Counted from the first letter of the stretch, positions 7,470-16,644 are shown. The stretch is DNA of 33,665 bases from Bacillota bacterium (GCA_023402355.1 JAEXCG010000095.1:1-33665); one strand, 5' to 3'. Numbers and translations are program-made. Notes: generated by a model from the letters alone, not told the origin.

Positions 7470-9761
7470 TTACTTCACCATTTCCATGTGATAGGCGCCC
7501 TGCGTCCAATCCCAGAAGGTGGTGATGTCCGGGGTCACGGTGTCCATGTTGATGCGCTCCGGGCTGAAGATGATGCAGTTCTGGCGCTGATAGACCGGAA
7601 TTTCGACCGCAGCATCGACGATGCGATCCAAGCAGGCCTTGTAGGTCGCCTTGCGGTACGCCTGATCGGAGCTGGAACGCGCGTCCATGATCAGCTGATC
7701 CAGTTCCGGATCGGCCAGGTGATAGTGGTTGGACTCGGTGCTGCCCGGCAGACCGATGATGTTGCTGGAGTGATAGACCTGGTACAAGTCCGGGTCGGGC
7801 GTGGCCTGCCAGGCCGCGGCCCACAGCTCCTGCGTGCCGGCATCCAGACGATCCCACAGGATGGTGGAGTCAGACGGGTCGTTGATGGTCAGCGTGATGC
7901 CGATCTTCTCCAGCGCGTTGCGCGCGTCGGTCACGACGCCAAACGACGGGTGATCGCCCGAGCCTTCAGCCGGGATGATGATCTCGTACTCGAGCTTCGC
8001 GCCTTCGGGCGCGGCGGTGAACTTGCCGGACGCTTCGTCATAGGTGTAGCCGGCAGCCTTGAGGTATTCGACAGCCGCCGCGAGGGCCGCGTCGTACTTC
8101 TGCTCCGCGGTCATGTCCGCGGTGTACAGGTCCGCGCCGTCCACGCCGACGGAGAACGCGACCTTGTAGTCCTCGTCCGTCTTCTGCGGGGCAGCCCAGG
8201 AGGTGTTGGAGATCGGGTAGTTGATGATGCTCGCGCGTTCGCCGTAGTAGGAGTCGATCGACACGTCGCGGTACACGGCCAGAATGGTCGCCAGCGCCTT
8301 GCGCAGGTTCTTGGAGGCCTCGCTCAGCGGCTCGCCGCCCACGTTCACGGTGTCGGCGTTGATGCCGAGGTAGCCGTAGCCGAGGTTGTCGACGGTGTTC
8401 ACGACGATCTTGTCGCCGTCGAGCTCGCCGTTGGCGTTGTAGCCCATGATTTCCTTCACGGCGGTGTCGCTGAAGGACGGGTCGGTCAGGTCCGCGGTGC
8501 CGGTGCCGACAGCGGAGACCTTATCGGGCTCGAGCGTTTCCTTGTACTGGATGTACTTGATCTTCGGCTCGCCGCGCCAGTAGTTCTCGTTCGCCTCGAG
8601 GTAGACGACCTTGTTCTCGTACTTGACGAACTTGTAGGGGCCCGCGCCCATCGGCTCGCCGGTCTTCGCCTTCACGGCGGACAGGTCGCCGCGGGTGAAG
8701 CCGAACTTGTCGTTCTCGTAGTCGTACAGGCTCACGTCGCCGTAGTAGTGCATCGGGGCGATGGCAATGCCGCCGATGGTGTAGATCGCCGGCGCCTGGA
8801 AGCCCTTGGTGGTCACGGTGACGGTGTTCTGGTCGACCTTCTTGATGCCCTCGATGCGCGGCACTTCTTCGCCGCCCGCAGAGGCAAGGGTCTCTTCGAG
8901 CACCATGTTCTGCACCTGCGCGTCGAACATCGCGTCGTCGCCGTAGGCGCTGGCCACGGCCGCATAGTCGCTGCCGTACTGCGCGATGATGTCGGCAAGC
9001 ACCTGCGCCTCGTCCTCCACCGCGGTGGAGTCGTACGCCTCATCCTTGCTGTACAGGAAGGCGAACAGATCCTTGGCCACCGGGTACGCGTCCGTGTAGG
9101 ACTTGTAATCGGCGTCGCCGTAGATGCTCTTCGCCCACTCCAGCTCGTTTGTCAGCAGCGGCGCGACCAGCTCGGTCGCGATGCGCGCCTTGACCGCGTC
9201 GGACAGGTTGGTGGTGTCCACCTCGACCGACTCCGCCATGGAGTTGTTCTGACGGTAGTTCTCCATGCCGATGATGTTGTAGGAGTACAGCGACGCGCTT
9301 CCGTCGTAGGACGGGTCGGCGTACACGTAATAGGAGAAGATCAGGTCGTCGGCGTCCATGACTTCGCCGTCGGCGAACTTGACGCCGTCCTTGATCTTGA
9401 TGGTGTAGGTCGTCGTATCGGAGGCCTCGTCGTAGACCTCGGAGACGTCGGTGATGCCCGTGTAGGTGTAGTCCGTTCCATTGTAGGGAACGGTCTCACC
9501 GTCGATCGCGTTCTTCACCGGCGCGCCCTGACGATCCGACGTCATGGCCAGCTCCTGCGTCAGCGTCTCGCCGATCCAACGATCGTAGACGGTGTCGCAG
9601 AAGAAGGGGCTGAACTTGCCGCTGAAGTTGCTCGTGGCGATGACCAGGGGCTTTTCGGTCTCGGTCGCCGCCGCCGTGTCGTCCGCCATCGCGGGAACGA
9701 ACAGGGTCAGGCACATCGCGCCTGCGAGCAGCACGGACAGGAACTTCTTGATGCTGTTCAT
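7470..9761 (-). CDS. oppA: Oligopeptide-binding protein OppA (SBP family 5) with helical insert
   Basis: A 763-residue extracytoplasmic peptide-binding protein, long for a family of usually 530-600. A Sec signal peptide (KKFLSVLLAGAMCLTLF) ends at AMA near residue 26. The only nearby Cys follows Met, so no lipobox is present. The SBP_bac_5 fold is visible in YTIKIKDGVKFADGEVMDADDL (about 119-140), GAGPYKFVKYE, and the C-terminal WQATPDPDLYQVYHSSN. An extra segment of about 125 mostly helical, acidic residues (about 172-300) separates GMENYR from the conserved IKKVDQNTVTVT. ATG 9761 has an AAGGAGG site. It binds ligand and delivers it to OppBC; the ligand is inferred only from family. Confidence 0.9.
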   Translation of the reverse strand: MNSIKKFLSVLLAGAMCLTLFVPAMADDTAAATETEKPLVIATSNFSGKFSPFFCDTVYDRWIGETLTQELAMTSDRQGAPVKNAIDGETVPYNGTDYTYTGITDVSEVYDEASDTTTYTIKIKDGVKFADGEVMDADDLIFSYYVYADPSYDGSASLYSYNIIGMENYRQNNSMAESVEVDTTNLSDAVKARIATELVAPLLTNELEWAKSIYGDADYKSYTDAYPVAKDLFAFLYSKDEAYDSTAVEDEAQVLADIIAQYGSDYAAVASAYGDDAMFDAQVQNMVLEETLASAGGEEVPRIEGIKKVDQNTVTVTTKGFQAPAIYTIGGIAIAPMHYYGDVSLYDYENDKFGFTRGDLSAVKAKTGEPMGAGPYKFVKYENKVVYLEANENYWRGEPKIKYIQYKETLEPDKVSAVGTGTADLTDPSFSDTAVKEIMGYNANGELDGDKIVVNTVDNLGYGYLGINADTVNVGGEPLSEASKNLRKALATILAVYRDVSIDSYYGERASIINYPISNTSWAAPQKTDEDYKVAFSVGVDGADLYTADMTAEQKYDAALAAAVEYLKAAGYTYDEASGKFTAAPEGAKLEYEIIIPAEGSGDHPSFGVVTDARNALEKIGITLTINDPSDSTILWDRLDAGTQELWAAAWQATPDPDLYQVYHSSNIIGLPGSTESNHYHLADPELDQLIMDARSSSDQAYRKATYKACLDRIVDAAVEIPVYQRQNCIIFSPERINMDTVTPDITTFWDWTQGAYHMEMVK

Positions 9762-9832
9762 CTGTTTTTTTCCTCCTTGTCGTTTGCCGGGGAGTGTCCT
9801 AAAAGGTAAACGATCTGTGACAAAGCCCTACG

Positions 9833-9874
9833 GGGAGAGAAGACACGCCTTTGTGCGTCTTTTCTCCCTTTTTT
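9833..9874 (+). terminator. Plus-strand intrinsic terminator inside the oppA 5' leader
   Basis: A 12-bp stem (9833-9844 with 9857-9868, one G-T pair) is followed by TTTTTT on the plus strand. No plus-strand gene precedes it for thousands of bases; it lies in the minus-strand untranslated leader of oppA. It could end an antisense transcript entering from oppA, or act as a hairpin in the oppA leader. The leader also has two CGATAGG repeats, near 9885-9920. Confidence 0.55.
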
Positions 9875-9937
9875 GTATCCTATCGGGAGATGTACCATAA
9901 CGCTTACCTATCGAGGCATAAAACCCCAGATAGATTT

Positions 9938-9966
9938 ATTATAACATTGCGATTCCTTTCCCGCAA
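9938..9966 (-). promoter_or_regulatory. Promoter of the opp operon
   Basis: On the minus strand TTGCGG (9966-9961), a 17-base spacer and TATAAT (9943-9938) form a good sigma-A promoter. Transcription would start near 9931, giving oppA an untranslated leader of about 170 bases that includes the hairpin at 9833-9868. Confidence 0.65.
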
Positions 9967-10022
9967 GAGAAAGTCCGCATGTTACCGAGAGTAATATTTA
10001 TGCAATTAAACGCGCAAATCCT

Positions 10023-10568
10023 TCATAAACCCTTGTCCACCATCCGGGCGCTCACGCCCCTCATGAAGAATAGCGAAAGCAGCCCTGCACCGAGCATCAG
10101 CGCAAAACCGCATAGCGCCGCCCCCTCCGACGGGCTCCCCCTGCCGGTGAGGACCACAAAAAGGTCGCCCAGCAGCGCGATGCCCGAAAGGACCGTCTGC
10201 GTCCAGGAGGCGGTCCGCGCCGTCTGCAGCGCCTGATCCTTCGCCTTTCTGGTGAAGCGCTCGCCCAGACGCCATACCCGCAGGGCGCAGACCCCCAGGA
10301 ACGCGGTGGACAGCATCGTAAACATGTGCGGCATGGAGATGAGCAGGGTGTGAGCCGCCGTGCTGTTGACGAGGCCCGCCAGAAGGAAACCGGCGAGCCC
10401 CAGCGCGAAACAACCCGCGAGCGAAAGGGCGCACAGGCGCTTTCGGCGCTCGTCCACGTTCAGGCTGAAATACTCGCCCGTATACACCGCCCGTCTTTCC
10501 TCCTTGCCCGTGCCGGGATCGATGTGCTTTACGATTTTATAATCGCCTTTGTACTTCTTGTCGCCCAT
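10023..10568 (-). CDS. Hypothetical four-helix membrane protein
   Basis: A 181-residue protein of no recognised family. Residues 1-43 are cytoplasmic-looking and rich in Lys and Tyr (KKYKGDYKIVKHIDPGTGKEE). Four hydrophobic segments follow at about 46-66, 72-95, 122-140 and 145-167. The middle loop is basic (WRLGERFTRKAKDQ). The ATG at 10568 has an AGGAGG site. It stands alone between the opp promoter and the phosphoglucomutase terminator. No function can be assigned. Confidence 0.75.
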   Translation of the reverse strand: MGDKKYKGDYKIVKHIDPGTGKEERRAVYTGEYFSLNVDERRKRLCALSLAGCFALGLAGFLLAGLVNSTAAHTLLISMPHMFTMLSTAFLGVCALRVWRLGERFTRKAKDQALQTARTASWTQTVLSGIALLGDLFVVLTGRGSPSEGAALCGFALMLGAGLLSLFFMRGVSARMVDKGL

Positions 10569-10644
10569 TGCGGCCTCCTTCTACACTAAAAAAGAGTCTG
10601 TTTCTGCCCGAAAGGATGCTTCCTCATTCTTCCGGTTCGCCGTT

Positions 10645-10690
10645 TGCCGAAAAATAAAAAGAGGAGCTGCCGCGCCGGATGCGCGGCAGC
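10645..10690 (-). terminator. Terminator of the phosphoglucomutase gene
   Basis: On the minus strand a 10-bp perfect stem (GCTGCCGCGC with GCGCGGCAGC, 10690-10681 and 10675-10666) is followed by a T-rich run over 10660-10645. It sits about 10 bases after the stop codon. Confidence 0.85.
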
Positions 10691-10700
10691 CTGTGGGGGG

Positions 10701-12425
10701 TTACTTCATCAGCGCTTCGCTGGCCTCGCGCAGCTTCGTGTTCAGCGCCTGCGCCTCGTCCATGTCCTTCGCGTTGGTGTTGACGTACAGCTTGATCTTC
10801 GGCTCGGTGCCGGAGGGGCGGATGCAGACCCAGGCGCCGCCCTCCAATTCAAAGTACAGCACGTCGGACCTGGGCAGGTCCAGGCGGCCCCGGTTCCCCT
10901 TCGCGTCCGTGCGCTCGGAGCACAGGTAGTCGCGCACGCCCACGACCTTTAGCCCCGCGAGCTCCCTAGGCGGGCTCACGCGCAGGCCCTTCATGATGGC
11001 CTGCATCTTGGCGACGCCGTCCTTGCCCGGCAGCGTGACGGAAACGACCTTTTCAACGTACGCGCCGTAGGTGGCGTAGATCTCCAGCAGGATGTCGTAA
11101 AGCGTCTTCCCCTGCGTCTTCGCCCAGGCCGCGGCCTCCGCGATGAGCAGCGAGGCGTTGACGCCGTCCTTGTCGCGCACGAAGGTCGAGGACAGGAAGC
11201 CGTAGCTCTCCTCAAAGCCGAACACGAACGTGTACGCGCCCGTATCCTCGAACTGCTGAATTTTTTCCGCGATGAATTTAAAGCCGGTCAGCGTATCGAA
11301 CGTGGTCAGACCGTAGCTCTCCGCGATCTTGCGCGCGAGCTCCGTGGAGACGACGGACTTGACGACCGCGCCGTTCTTGGGCAGCGTCCCCAGCGCCTTT
11401 CGGCTCTTGAGGATGTAATAGAGCAGCACGCAGCCGATCTGGTTGCCGGTCATGAGGTAATACTTGCCCTCGGTATCCTTGACGGCGATGCCCACGCGGT
11501 CGCAGTCCGGGTCCGTGCCGAAGATGCAGTCCGCGCCCTCTCGGTCGGCCAGCTCCATCGCCAGCTTGAACGCCGCGGGGTCCTCGGGGTTGGGCACCTT
11601 GATGGTGGAAAAGTTCGGGTCCGGCAGCTCCTGCTCCTTCACGACCAGCACGTTTTCGATGCCGATTTCGGAAAGGATGCGGCGCACGGGCTTGTTGCCC
11701 GAGCCGTGCAGGGGCGTGTAGACGATCTTGAGCTCCTTCCCCGCCTTCTTCATGAGCTCCGGCTGCACGGACAGGGTCTTGACCTGCGCGATGTAGTCGT
11801 CGTCCACCTCGCGAGCGCCGATGATCTGCAAAAGCCCCGCCGCGCGCGCCTCCCCCTCGTCCATCTCCACCGCGTCCTGATAGGTGCACGCGCGGATGCG
11901 GGCGAGCACCTGATCCGCGTATTCAGGCGGCATCTGCGCGCCGTCCTCCCAGTAGACCTTGTAGCCGTTGTACTGCGGCGGGTTGTGGCTGGCGGTAATC
12001 ACGATGCCCGCCACCGCGTGCAGATGGCGCACCGCGTAGGAGAGAACCGGTACCGGGCGCAGCTCATCAAAGAGGTAGGTGTGAATGCCCTCGTGACACA
12101 GCACCAGCGCCGCCGCCTTGGCGAACTCCGGCGACATGCGCCTGGAATCGTAGGCGATGACCACGCCCCGCTTCGGATACGACGGATCGCCCGCGTTGAT
12201 GTAGTCCGCAAAGCCCTTCGTCGCCCGCCGCACGTTCTGAAGGTTCATGCGGTTGGTGCCCGCGCCCAGCACGCCGCGCATGCCCGCCGTGCCGAACGAG
12301 AGCTCGGTATAGAAGCGATCCTCGATTTCCTTTTCGTCGCCCGCGATGGCCTTCAACTCCTGAAGCGTCGCCGGGTCGTCCGCAAAGTCGCGAAGCCATT
12401 TTTCGTACGTTTCCTTATACGTCAC
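10701..12425 (-). CDS. pgcA: Phosphoglucomutase/phosphomannomutase (PgcA type)
   Basis: A 574-residue alpha-D-phosphohexomutase interconverting sugar 1- and 6-phosphates; B. subtilis PgcA is about the same length. All four active-site elements are present: the phosphoserine loop TASHNPPQYNGYK (Ser near 146), the metal loop GTDPDCDRVGI, the sugar-binding loop FGFEESYGF and the phosphate-binding loop RPSGTEPKIKLY near the C-terminus. The GTG at 12425 is chosen for its AGGGAGGG site and because the enzyme typically begins TYKETYEKW; upstream in-frame codons cover the promoter. It should feed UDP-glucose and cell-surface glycan synthesis. Gene preference between glucose and mannose is not readable. 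Confidence 0.9.
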   Translation of the reverse strand: MTYKETYEKWLRDFADDPATLQELKAIAGDEKEIEDRFYTELSFGTAGMRGVLGAGTNRMNLQNVRRATKGFADYINAGDPSYPKRGVVIAYDSRRMSPEFAKAAALVLCHEGIHTYLFDELRPVPVLSYAVRHLHAVAGIVITASHNPPQYNGYKVYWEDGAQMPPEYADQVLARIRACTYQDAVEMDEGEARAAGLLQIIGAREVDDDYIAQVKTLSVQPELMKKAGKELKIVYTPLHGSGNKPVRRILSEIGIENVLVVKEQELPDPNFSTIKVPNPEDPAAFKLAMELADREGADCIFGTDPDCDRVGIAVKDTEGKYYLMTGNQIGCVLLYYILKSRKALGTLPKNGAVVKSVVSTELARKIAESYGLTTFDTLTGFKFIAEKIQQFEDTGAYTFVFGFEESYGFLSSTFVRDKDGVNASLLIAEAAAWAKTQGKTLYDILLEIYATYGAYVEKVVSVTLPGKDGVAKMQAIMKGLRVSPPRELAGLKVVGVRDYLCSERTDAKGNRGRLDLPRSDVLYFELEGGAWVCIRPSGTEPKIKLYVNTNAKDMDEAQALNTKLREASEALMK

Positions 12426-12477
12426 GGAGATTCCCTCCCTTTTCGTAATTGCCCCATTCAGGCGGTAGATCAGATAT

Positions 12478-12506
12478 AGTATAGTACAATACGGGCAAAT
12501 TTTCCA
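12478..12506 (-). promoter_or_regulatory. Promoter of pgcA
   Basis: Minus-strand TGGAAA (12506-12501), a 17-base spacer and TATACT (12483-12478), 53 bases before the GTG start. The uxuA promoter at 31958-31986 has the same TGGAAA -35 box and spacing. Confidence 0.5.
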
Positions 12507-12579
12507 TCTTTTTTTGTGCGCGGCAACCGTTTTCCCCGCGCGCTCAGCCATTTGTATTTTAGGGCCTGTTGTGGTATCC

Positions 12580-12585
12580 TATAAT
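12580..12585 (+). promoter_or_regulatory. Likely -10 box of the polA promoter
   Basis: A consensus TATAAT lies 30 bases before the polA start. No good -35 box is seen 17 bases upstream, so only the -10 element is claimed. Confidence 0.4.
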
Positions 12586-12615
12586 GTAAGAGAAATTTGC
12601 GAAGGGGAAATCGAT

Positions 12616-15168
12616 TTGGAGGAAACCTTCATCGTCGTGGACGGCAACAGCCTGATGCACCGGGCGTTTCACGCGCTGCCCCCGCTGACCACCAGCACGG
12701 GCGCGTACACCAACGCGGTCATGGGCTTTACGAGCATGCTGCTCAAGCTCCTGGGCGAGGTGCGCCCCGATTACCTCGCCGTGGCGTTCGACATGCACGG
12801 CCCCACCTTCCGCCACGCGGACTACGCCGATTACAAGGCGGGCAGAAAGCCCACGGCGGAGGAGCTGCGCCCGCAGTTTCCGCTGCTGCGCAGGCTGCTT
12901 GACGCCATGCAGGTGGCGCAGCTCGAGCTGCCCTCCTTCGAGGCGGACGACATGCTGGGCACCGTCAGCCGCCTGTGCGAGGAGCGGTCGATCCGCGCGC
13001 TGCTGGTCACGGGCGACCGGGACGCCATGCAGCTCGTTTCCGACCGGACGCACGTGCTCTACACCAAGCGCGGCATCAGCGATACGGTGGAGTTCGACCC
13101 CGAAACCGTGCTTTCGACGTTCGGCGTCACCCCCGCGCAGATTCCCGACCTCAAGGGCCTCATGGGCGACGCGTCGGACAACATCCCCGGCGTGCCGGGC
13201 GTGGGCGAAAAGACGGCGGTCAAGCTGCTGACGGAGTACGGCAGCGTGGAGCGCGCGCTGAGCGCCGCCGAGACGGACCTCAAGGGCAAGCTGCGCGAGC
13301 GGATGATCGAGGGGCGGACGAGCGCCCTGATGAGCAAGAAGATCGCCACCATCACGCGCGAGGTGCCCATCGAGCTGGACTGGGAGGCCTGCCGCCTGCA
13401 CGACCTTTCCGGCGGCGAGGCGGTGCTGGAAGAGCTGGAGATGAAGTCCCTGATTCCCCGCCTGAAGGCGCTCGGCGCTAAAAAGCCGGAGGACGACGCG
13501 AAAAGCGTCCCCCAGACGCCCTGGCGCGAGGAAGAGGCGCTGAGCACGCCGGAGGACATCCGCCGCTTTATCGGCGATCTGCCGCAGGCGCACGACGCCA
13601 CCGTGGCCCTTTGCCTCTCGGACGCGCTGACGCTGGCCTGCCAAAACGGCGCGCGCGCGCGCGTCTGCGTCGCGCAGGACCTGCTCACGGACGGCCTGGA
13701 CCCGCAGGAGGCCCTGCGCGCCCTGTCCCCCCTGCTCACCGGGGAGCGCGCCCTGTGCGTCTTCGGGGCCAAGCGCCTGCTGACGCAGCTTGCCCAGTGG
13801 GGCATTCCCTGCACCGCCATCGAGGCGGACGCGCTGCTGGAAGCGTACCTGCTCGATCCGCAGCAAAAGCGCTACGAGGCGCCCGCGGACGCCGCCGCCT
13901 TGTACGATCTGCACGCGGCGCAGTGCGCGAGGCTCGAGGAGGCGGGCATGCTCCCGCTCTACTACACGATCGAAATGCCGCTCATGCGCACGCTCTTTTC
14001 CATGGAGCAGGAGGGCTTCCTCGTCAACCGCGAGGAGCTGCTTCGCCTGGGCGCGGGCTACACGGAGGAGCTGGAACGCCTGCGCCAGGAGATCTACGCG
14101 TTAACGGGCGTGGAGGGCTTCAACATTTCCAGCCCCAAGCAGCTCGGCGAGGTGCTCTTCGAGCGCCTGGGCCTGCCGACGGGGCGCAAGACCAAGTCGG
14201 GCTACTCCACCGACGCGGACACGCTCGAGGCGATCGCGGACAAGCACCCCGCCATCGACAAAATTTTGAGCTACCGCCAGCTTTCCAAGCTCAACGGCAC
14301 GTACGTCGAGGGCATGGTGAAGCTGATCGGGCGCGACGGACGCATCCACACCTGGTTCGACCAGACCGCCACCGCCACGGGGCGCATCTCCTCCAACGAG
14401 CCGAACCTGCAGAACATCCCGGTGCGCACGGCGCTGGGCCGCGAAATCCGACGCGCCTTCATCGCGCGGGAGGGGTGGGTTCTGTGCGACGCGGACTACT
14501 CGCAGATCGAGCTGCGCCTGCTCGCCCACCTCTCGCAGGACGCGGGCATGATCGAGGCCTTCACCTCCGGGCAGGACATCCACGCGCGCACGGCCGCGGA
14601 GGTCTACGGCGTGCCGCTCGAAGAGGTGACGCCCGCGATGCGCTCGGCGGCCAAGGCCGTCAACTTCGGCATCGTCTACGGCATCAGCGATTTCGGCCTG
14701 GCTAGAAACATCGGCGTGAGCCGCCGCGAGGCGCAGGAGTTCATCGACCGCTACTTCGCGCGCTACCCGGGCGTCCACCTCTTCATGGAAAGCGCCGTCG
14801 CCAAGGGAAAGGCGCTGGGCTATTCCACGACGATGTTCGGCAGGCGCCGCCTTCTGCCGGAGCTCTCCTCCTCCAACTACAACACCCGCTCGTTCGGCGA
14901 GCGCGCCGCGATGAACACGCCCGTTCAGGGCACGGCGGCAGACATCATCAAGCTCGCCATGGTGCGCGTGCACGGGGAGCTCGAAAAGCGCGGCCTTCGC
15001 GCCAGGCTGATCTTGCAGGTGCACGACGAACTGATCGTCGAGGCCCCGCCGGAGGAAGAGGGCGAGGTGATCGAGGTGCTGAAAGGCTGCATGGAGGGCG
15101 CGGCTTCCCTGTCCGTGCCGCTCGTCGCGGACGTACACACCGGCAAGACCTGGTATGAGGCCAAATAG
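12616..15168 (+). CDS. polA: DNA polymerase I
   Basis: An 850-residue family A polymerase for Okazaki fragment maturation and repair synthesis. Residues 1-290 form the 5' nuclease (VVDGNSLMHRAFHALP, FEADDMLGT, LVTGDRDAMQL, GDASDNIPGVPGVGEKTA). Residues 300-470 are a 3'-5' exonuclease-like fold without the acidic metal ligands, so proofreading is probably lost, as in many Bacillota. The polymerase domain has motif A DADYSQIELR (625), motif B RSAAKAVNFGIVYG (676) and motif C QVHDE (His 803). Translation probably starts at TTG 12616, which has AAGGGG 7 bases before it. The upstream ATG in frame would cover the promoter. coaE follows after 50 bases. Confidence 0.95.
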   Translation: MEETFIVVDGNSLMHRAFHALPPLTTSTGAYTNAVMGFTSMLLKLLGEVRPDYLAVAFDMHGPTFRHADYADYKAGRKPTAEELRPQFPLLRRLLDAMQVAQLELPSFEADDMLGTVSRLCEERSIRALLVTGDRDAMQLVSDRTHVLYTKRGISDTVEFDPETVLSTFGVTPAQIPDLKGLMGDASDNIPGVPGVGEKTAVKLLTEYGSVERALSAAETDLKGKLRERMIEGRTSALMSKKIATITREVPIELDWEACRLHDLSGGEAVLEELEMKSLIPRLKALGAKKPEDDAKSVPQTPWREEEALSTPEDIRRFIGDLPQAHDATVALCLSDALTLACQNGARARVCVAQDLLTDGLDPQEALRALSPLLTGERALCVFGAKRLLTQLAQWGIPCTAIEADALLEAYLLDPQQKRYEAPADAAALYDLHAAQCARLEEAGMLPLYYTIEMPLMRTLFSMEQEGFLVNREELLRLGAGYTEELERLRQEIYALTGVEGFNISSPKQLGEVLFERLGLPTGRKTKSGYSTDADTLEAIADKHPAIDKILSYRQLSKLNGTYVEGMVKLIGRDGRIHTWFDQTATATGRISSNEPNLQNIPVRTALGREIRRAFIAREGWVLCDADYSQIELRLLAHLSQDAGMIEAFTSGQDIHARTAAEVYGVPLEEVTPAMRSAAKAVNFGIVYGISDFGLARNIGVSRREAQEFIDRYFARYPGVHLFMESAVAKGKALGYSTTMFGRRRLLPELSSSNYNTRSFGERAAMNTPVQGTAADIIKLAMVRVHGELEKRGLRARLILQVHDELIVEAPPEEEGEVIEVLKGCMEGAASLSVPLVADVHTGKTWYEAK

Positions 15169-15218
15169 TTTATGCAATCTTTTTCCCTTTTGTTACGTCT
15201 TTTGAGAGGAGGCATCGT

Positions 15219-15824
15219 ATGTACCGCATCGGACTTACCGGCGGCATCGCCAGCGGCAAATCGACGGTCAGCCATTACCTGTGTCTGCTCGGAGCGCCCG
15301 TCGTCGACGCCGACGCCCTGTCCCACGCCCTGACGGCGGACGGCGGCGAGGCGCTGCCCAAAATCCGCGCGCGCTTCGGGGACGGTGTCTTTGAGGGGGA
15401 ATCGCTCGATCGATCCGCGCTTTCCGCGCTCGTGTTCTCGGACCGATACGCGCGGCGGGATTTAGAGGCGATATTGCATCCCCTCGTCTTTCGGGAGATC
15501 GAAAAGGAAGTACAAAAAATCGCCGAAACGGGCGCGCCCGCGGTCGTTCTGGACGTTCCGCTGCTCTTTGAGACCGGACTGGATCAGAAGGTCGACGAAA
15601 CCTGGCTCGTGTGCGTGCCGGAATCGGAACAGATTCGCCGCGTGATGCTGCGCGACGGGCTCAGCGAGCACGACGCGCGCGCGCGCATTTCCAGCCAAAT
15701 GTCCCTGCGCAGCAAGGTGCTGCGCGCGGACCGCGTGATTTCCACCCTGCGCACGGTCGAGGAGACGCGCCTCGAGGTGCGCGCGCTATGGGAAAAGACG
15801 CTGTCATCCCTTCGGGAAGGATAA
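15219..15824 (+). CDS. coaE: Dephospho-CoA kinase
   Basis: A 201-residue kinase catalysing the last step of coenzyme A synthesis, phosphorylation of the 3'-hydroxyl of dephospho-CoA. Visible: the P-loop GLTGGIASGKST (residues 5-16), the substrate region VVDADALSH, LEAILHPLVF near 83, and the family motif VVLDVPLLFETGLD near 109. The ATG at 15219 has GAGAGGAGG upstream. The polA-coaE order is common in Bacillota and the gene is probably co-transcribed with the transglycosylase 43 bases downstream. Confidence 0.95.
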   Translation: MYRIGLTGGIASGKSTVSHYLCLLGAPVVDADALSHALTADGGEALPKIRARFGDGVFEGESLDRSALSALVFSDRYARRDLEAILHPLVFREIEKEVQKIAETGAPAVVLDVPLLFETGLDQKVDETWLVCVPESEQIRRVMLRDGLSEHDARARISSQMSLRSKVLRADRVISTLRTVEETRLEVRALWEKTLSSLREG

Positions 15825-15867
15825 TCGCGCCTCCATACAAAAGGCATCGTCAGAAAGGAGCCCCTGC

Positions 15868-16644
15868 ATGACCCAGCAAACCCCGCCGGAAGAAACGCCG
15901 CGCCCCAGGCGCAGGCGACCGCAGCAGGCGCCGCCCATGCCCGCGCCGCGCCCGCATATTCAACGGCAGCCCCCTGTCTTTCTTCGCCGCCAGGCGGCCT
16001 TCTGGTCCGGCGTCCCCCTGTGGCTGCGCGCCGGCATCCTGACCCTCTTCGCGCTCGTGCTGGTGCTCTCGTGCGTGCAGGTCACGCGCTCTTACATCGC
16101 GCACGAGGCGGAGCGGCGCAGACTGGAGCAGGAAGCGGCCGAGCGCGCCAGCCACCCGCTCTACTACGCGGACCTCATCGACCGCTACGCAAGCCAAAAC
16201 GAGCTGGACCCCGCGCTGGTCAGCGCGATCATCCTGTGCGAATCCAGCTTCGACCCCTCGGCGGAATCCCGGCTGGGCGCGCGCGGCCTGATGCAGCTGA
16301 TGGAACCGACGGCCCAGTGGGCCGCGGACAAGCTGGACGAGGAAGACGGCTACACGTTCGACAAGCTGTACGACCCCGAGACGAACGTGCGCTTCGGCAC
16401 GTGGTATCTGGGGTATCTCAGCCGCCGCTTCGACGGCGACATGCTCAAGGTCGTGTGCGCATACCATGCCGGCCAGGGAAACGTGGACGCATGGCTGGAA
16501 AACCCCAAGTACAGCGCCGACGGCAAGACGCTTGAGACAGTGCCCGAGGGCGGCACGGCAACATATGCGCAAAGGGTGATGAAAGCCTATGAAATCTACC
16601 GCAAATACTACTTCTCCCCGCAGCTTAGCGCGCCTGCTGCGTAG
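15868..16644 (+). CDS. Membrane-anchored lytic transglycosylase (SLT domain)
   Basis: A 258-residue murein-cleaving enzyme. The first 50 residues are rich in Pro, Arg and Gln and should be cytoplasmic. A single helix at about 54-73 anchors it, and the SLT fold (about 95-245) lies outside. The catalytic Glu is in LCESSFDPSAES near residue 128, followed by GARGLMQLMEPTA, NVRFGTWYL and the CAYHAGQGNV motif. It cleaves the glycan strand non-hydrolytically, giving 1,6-anhydro-muramyl ends. Its last 56 bases overlap the start of the next gene in another frame, suggesting coupled translation. Confidence 0.9.
   Translation: MTQQTPPEETPRPRRRRPQQAPPMPAPRPHIQRQPPVFLRRQAAFWSGVPLWLRAGILTLFALVLVLSCVQVTRSYIAHEAERRRLEQEAAERASHPLYYADLIDRYASQNELDPALVSAIILCESSFDPSAESRLGARGLMQLMEPTAQWAADKLDEEDGYTFDKLYDPETNVRFGTWYLGYLSRRFDGDMLKVVCAYHAGQGNVDAWLENPKYSADGKTLETVPEGGTATYAQRVMKAYEIYRKYYFSPQLSAPAA

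Noticed and set aside
9690..9720. Possible lipobox around the Cys in the OppA signal peptide
   Set aside because: The residue before Cys is Met, and a better signal-peptidase I site (AMA) follows; the lipobox rule is not met.
7443..9809. A 788-codon open frame on the plus strand opposite oppA
   Set aside because: It is the antisense shadow of a clear SBP gene; its sequence is low-complexity (Val, Arg, Asp, His) with no domain, as expected from GC-rich third positions.
12559..13914. A 451-codon minus-strand frame inside polA
   Set aside because: Antisense to the conserved nuclease domain of DNA polymerase I; no recognisable motif.
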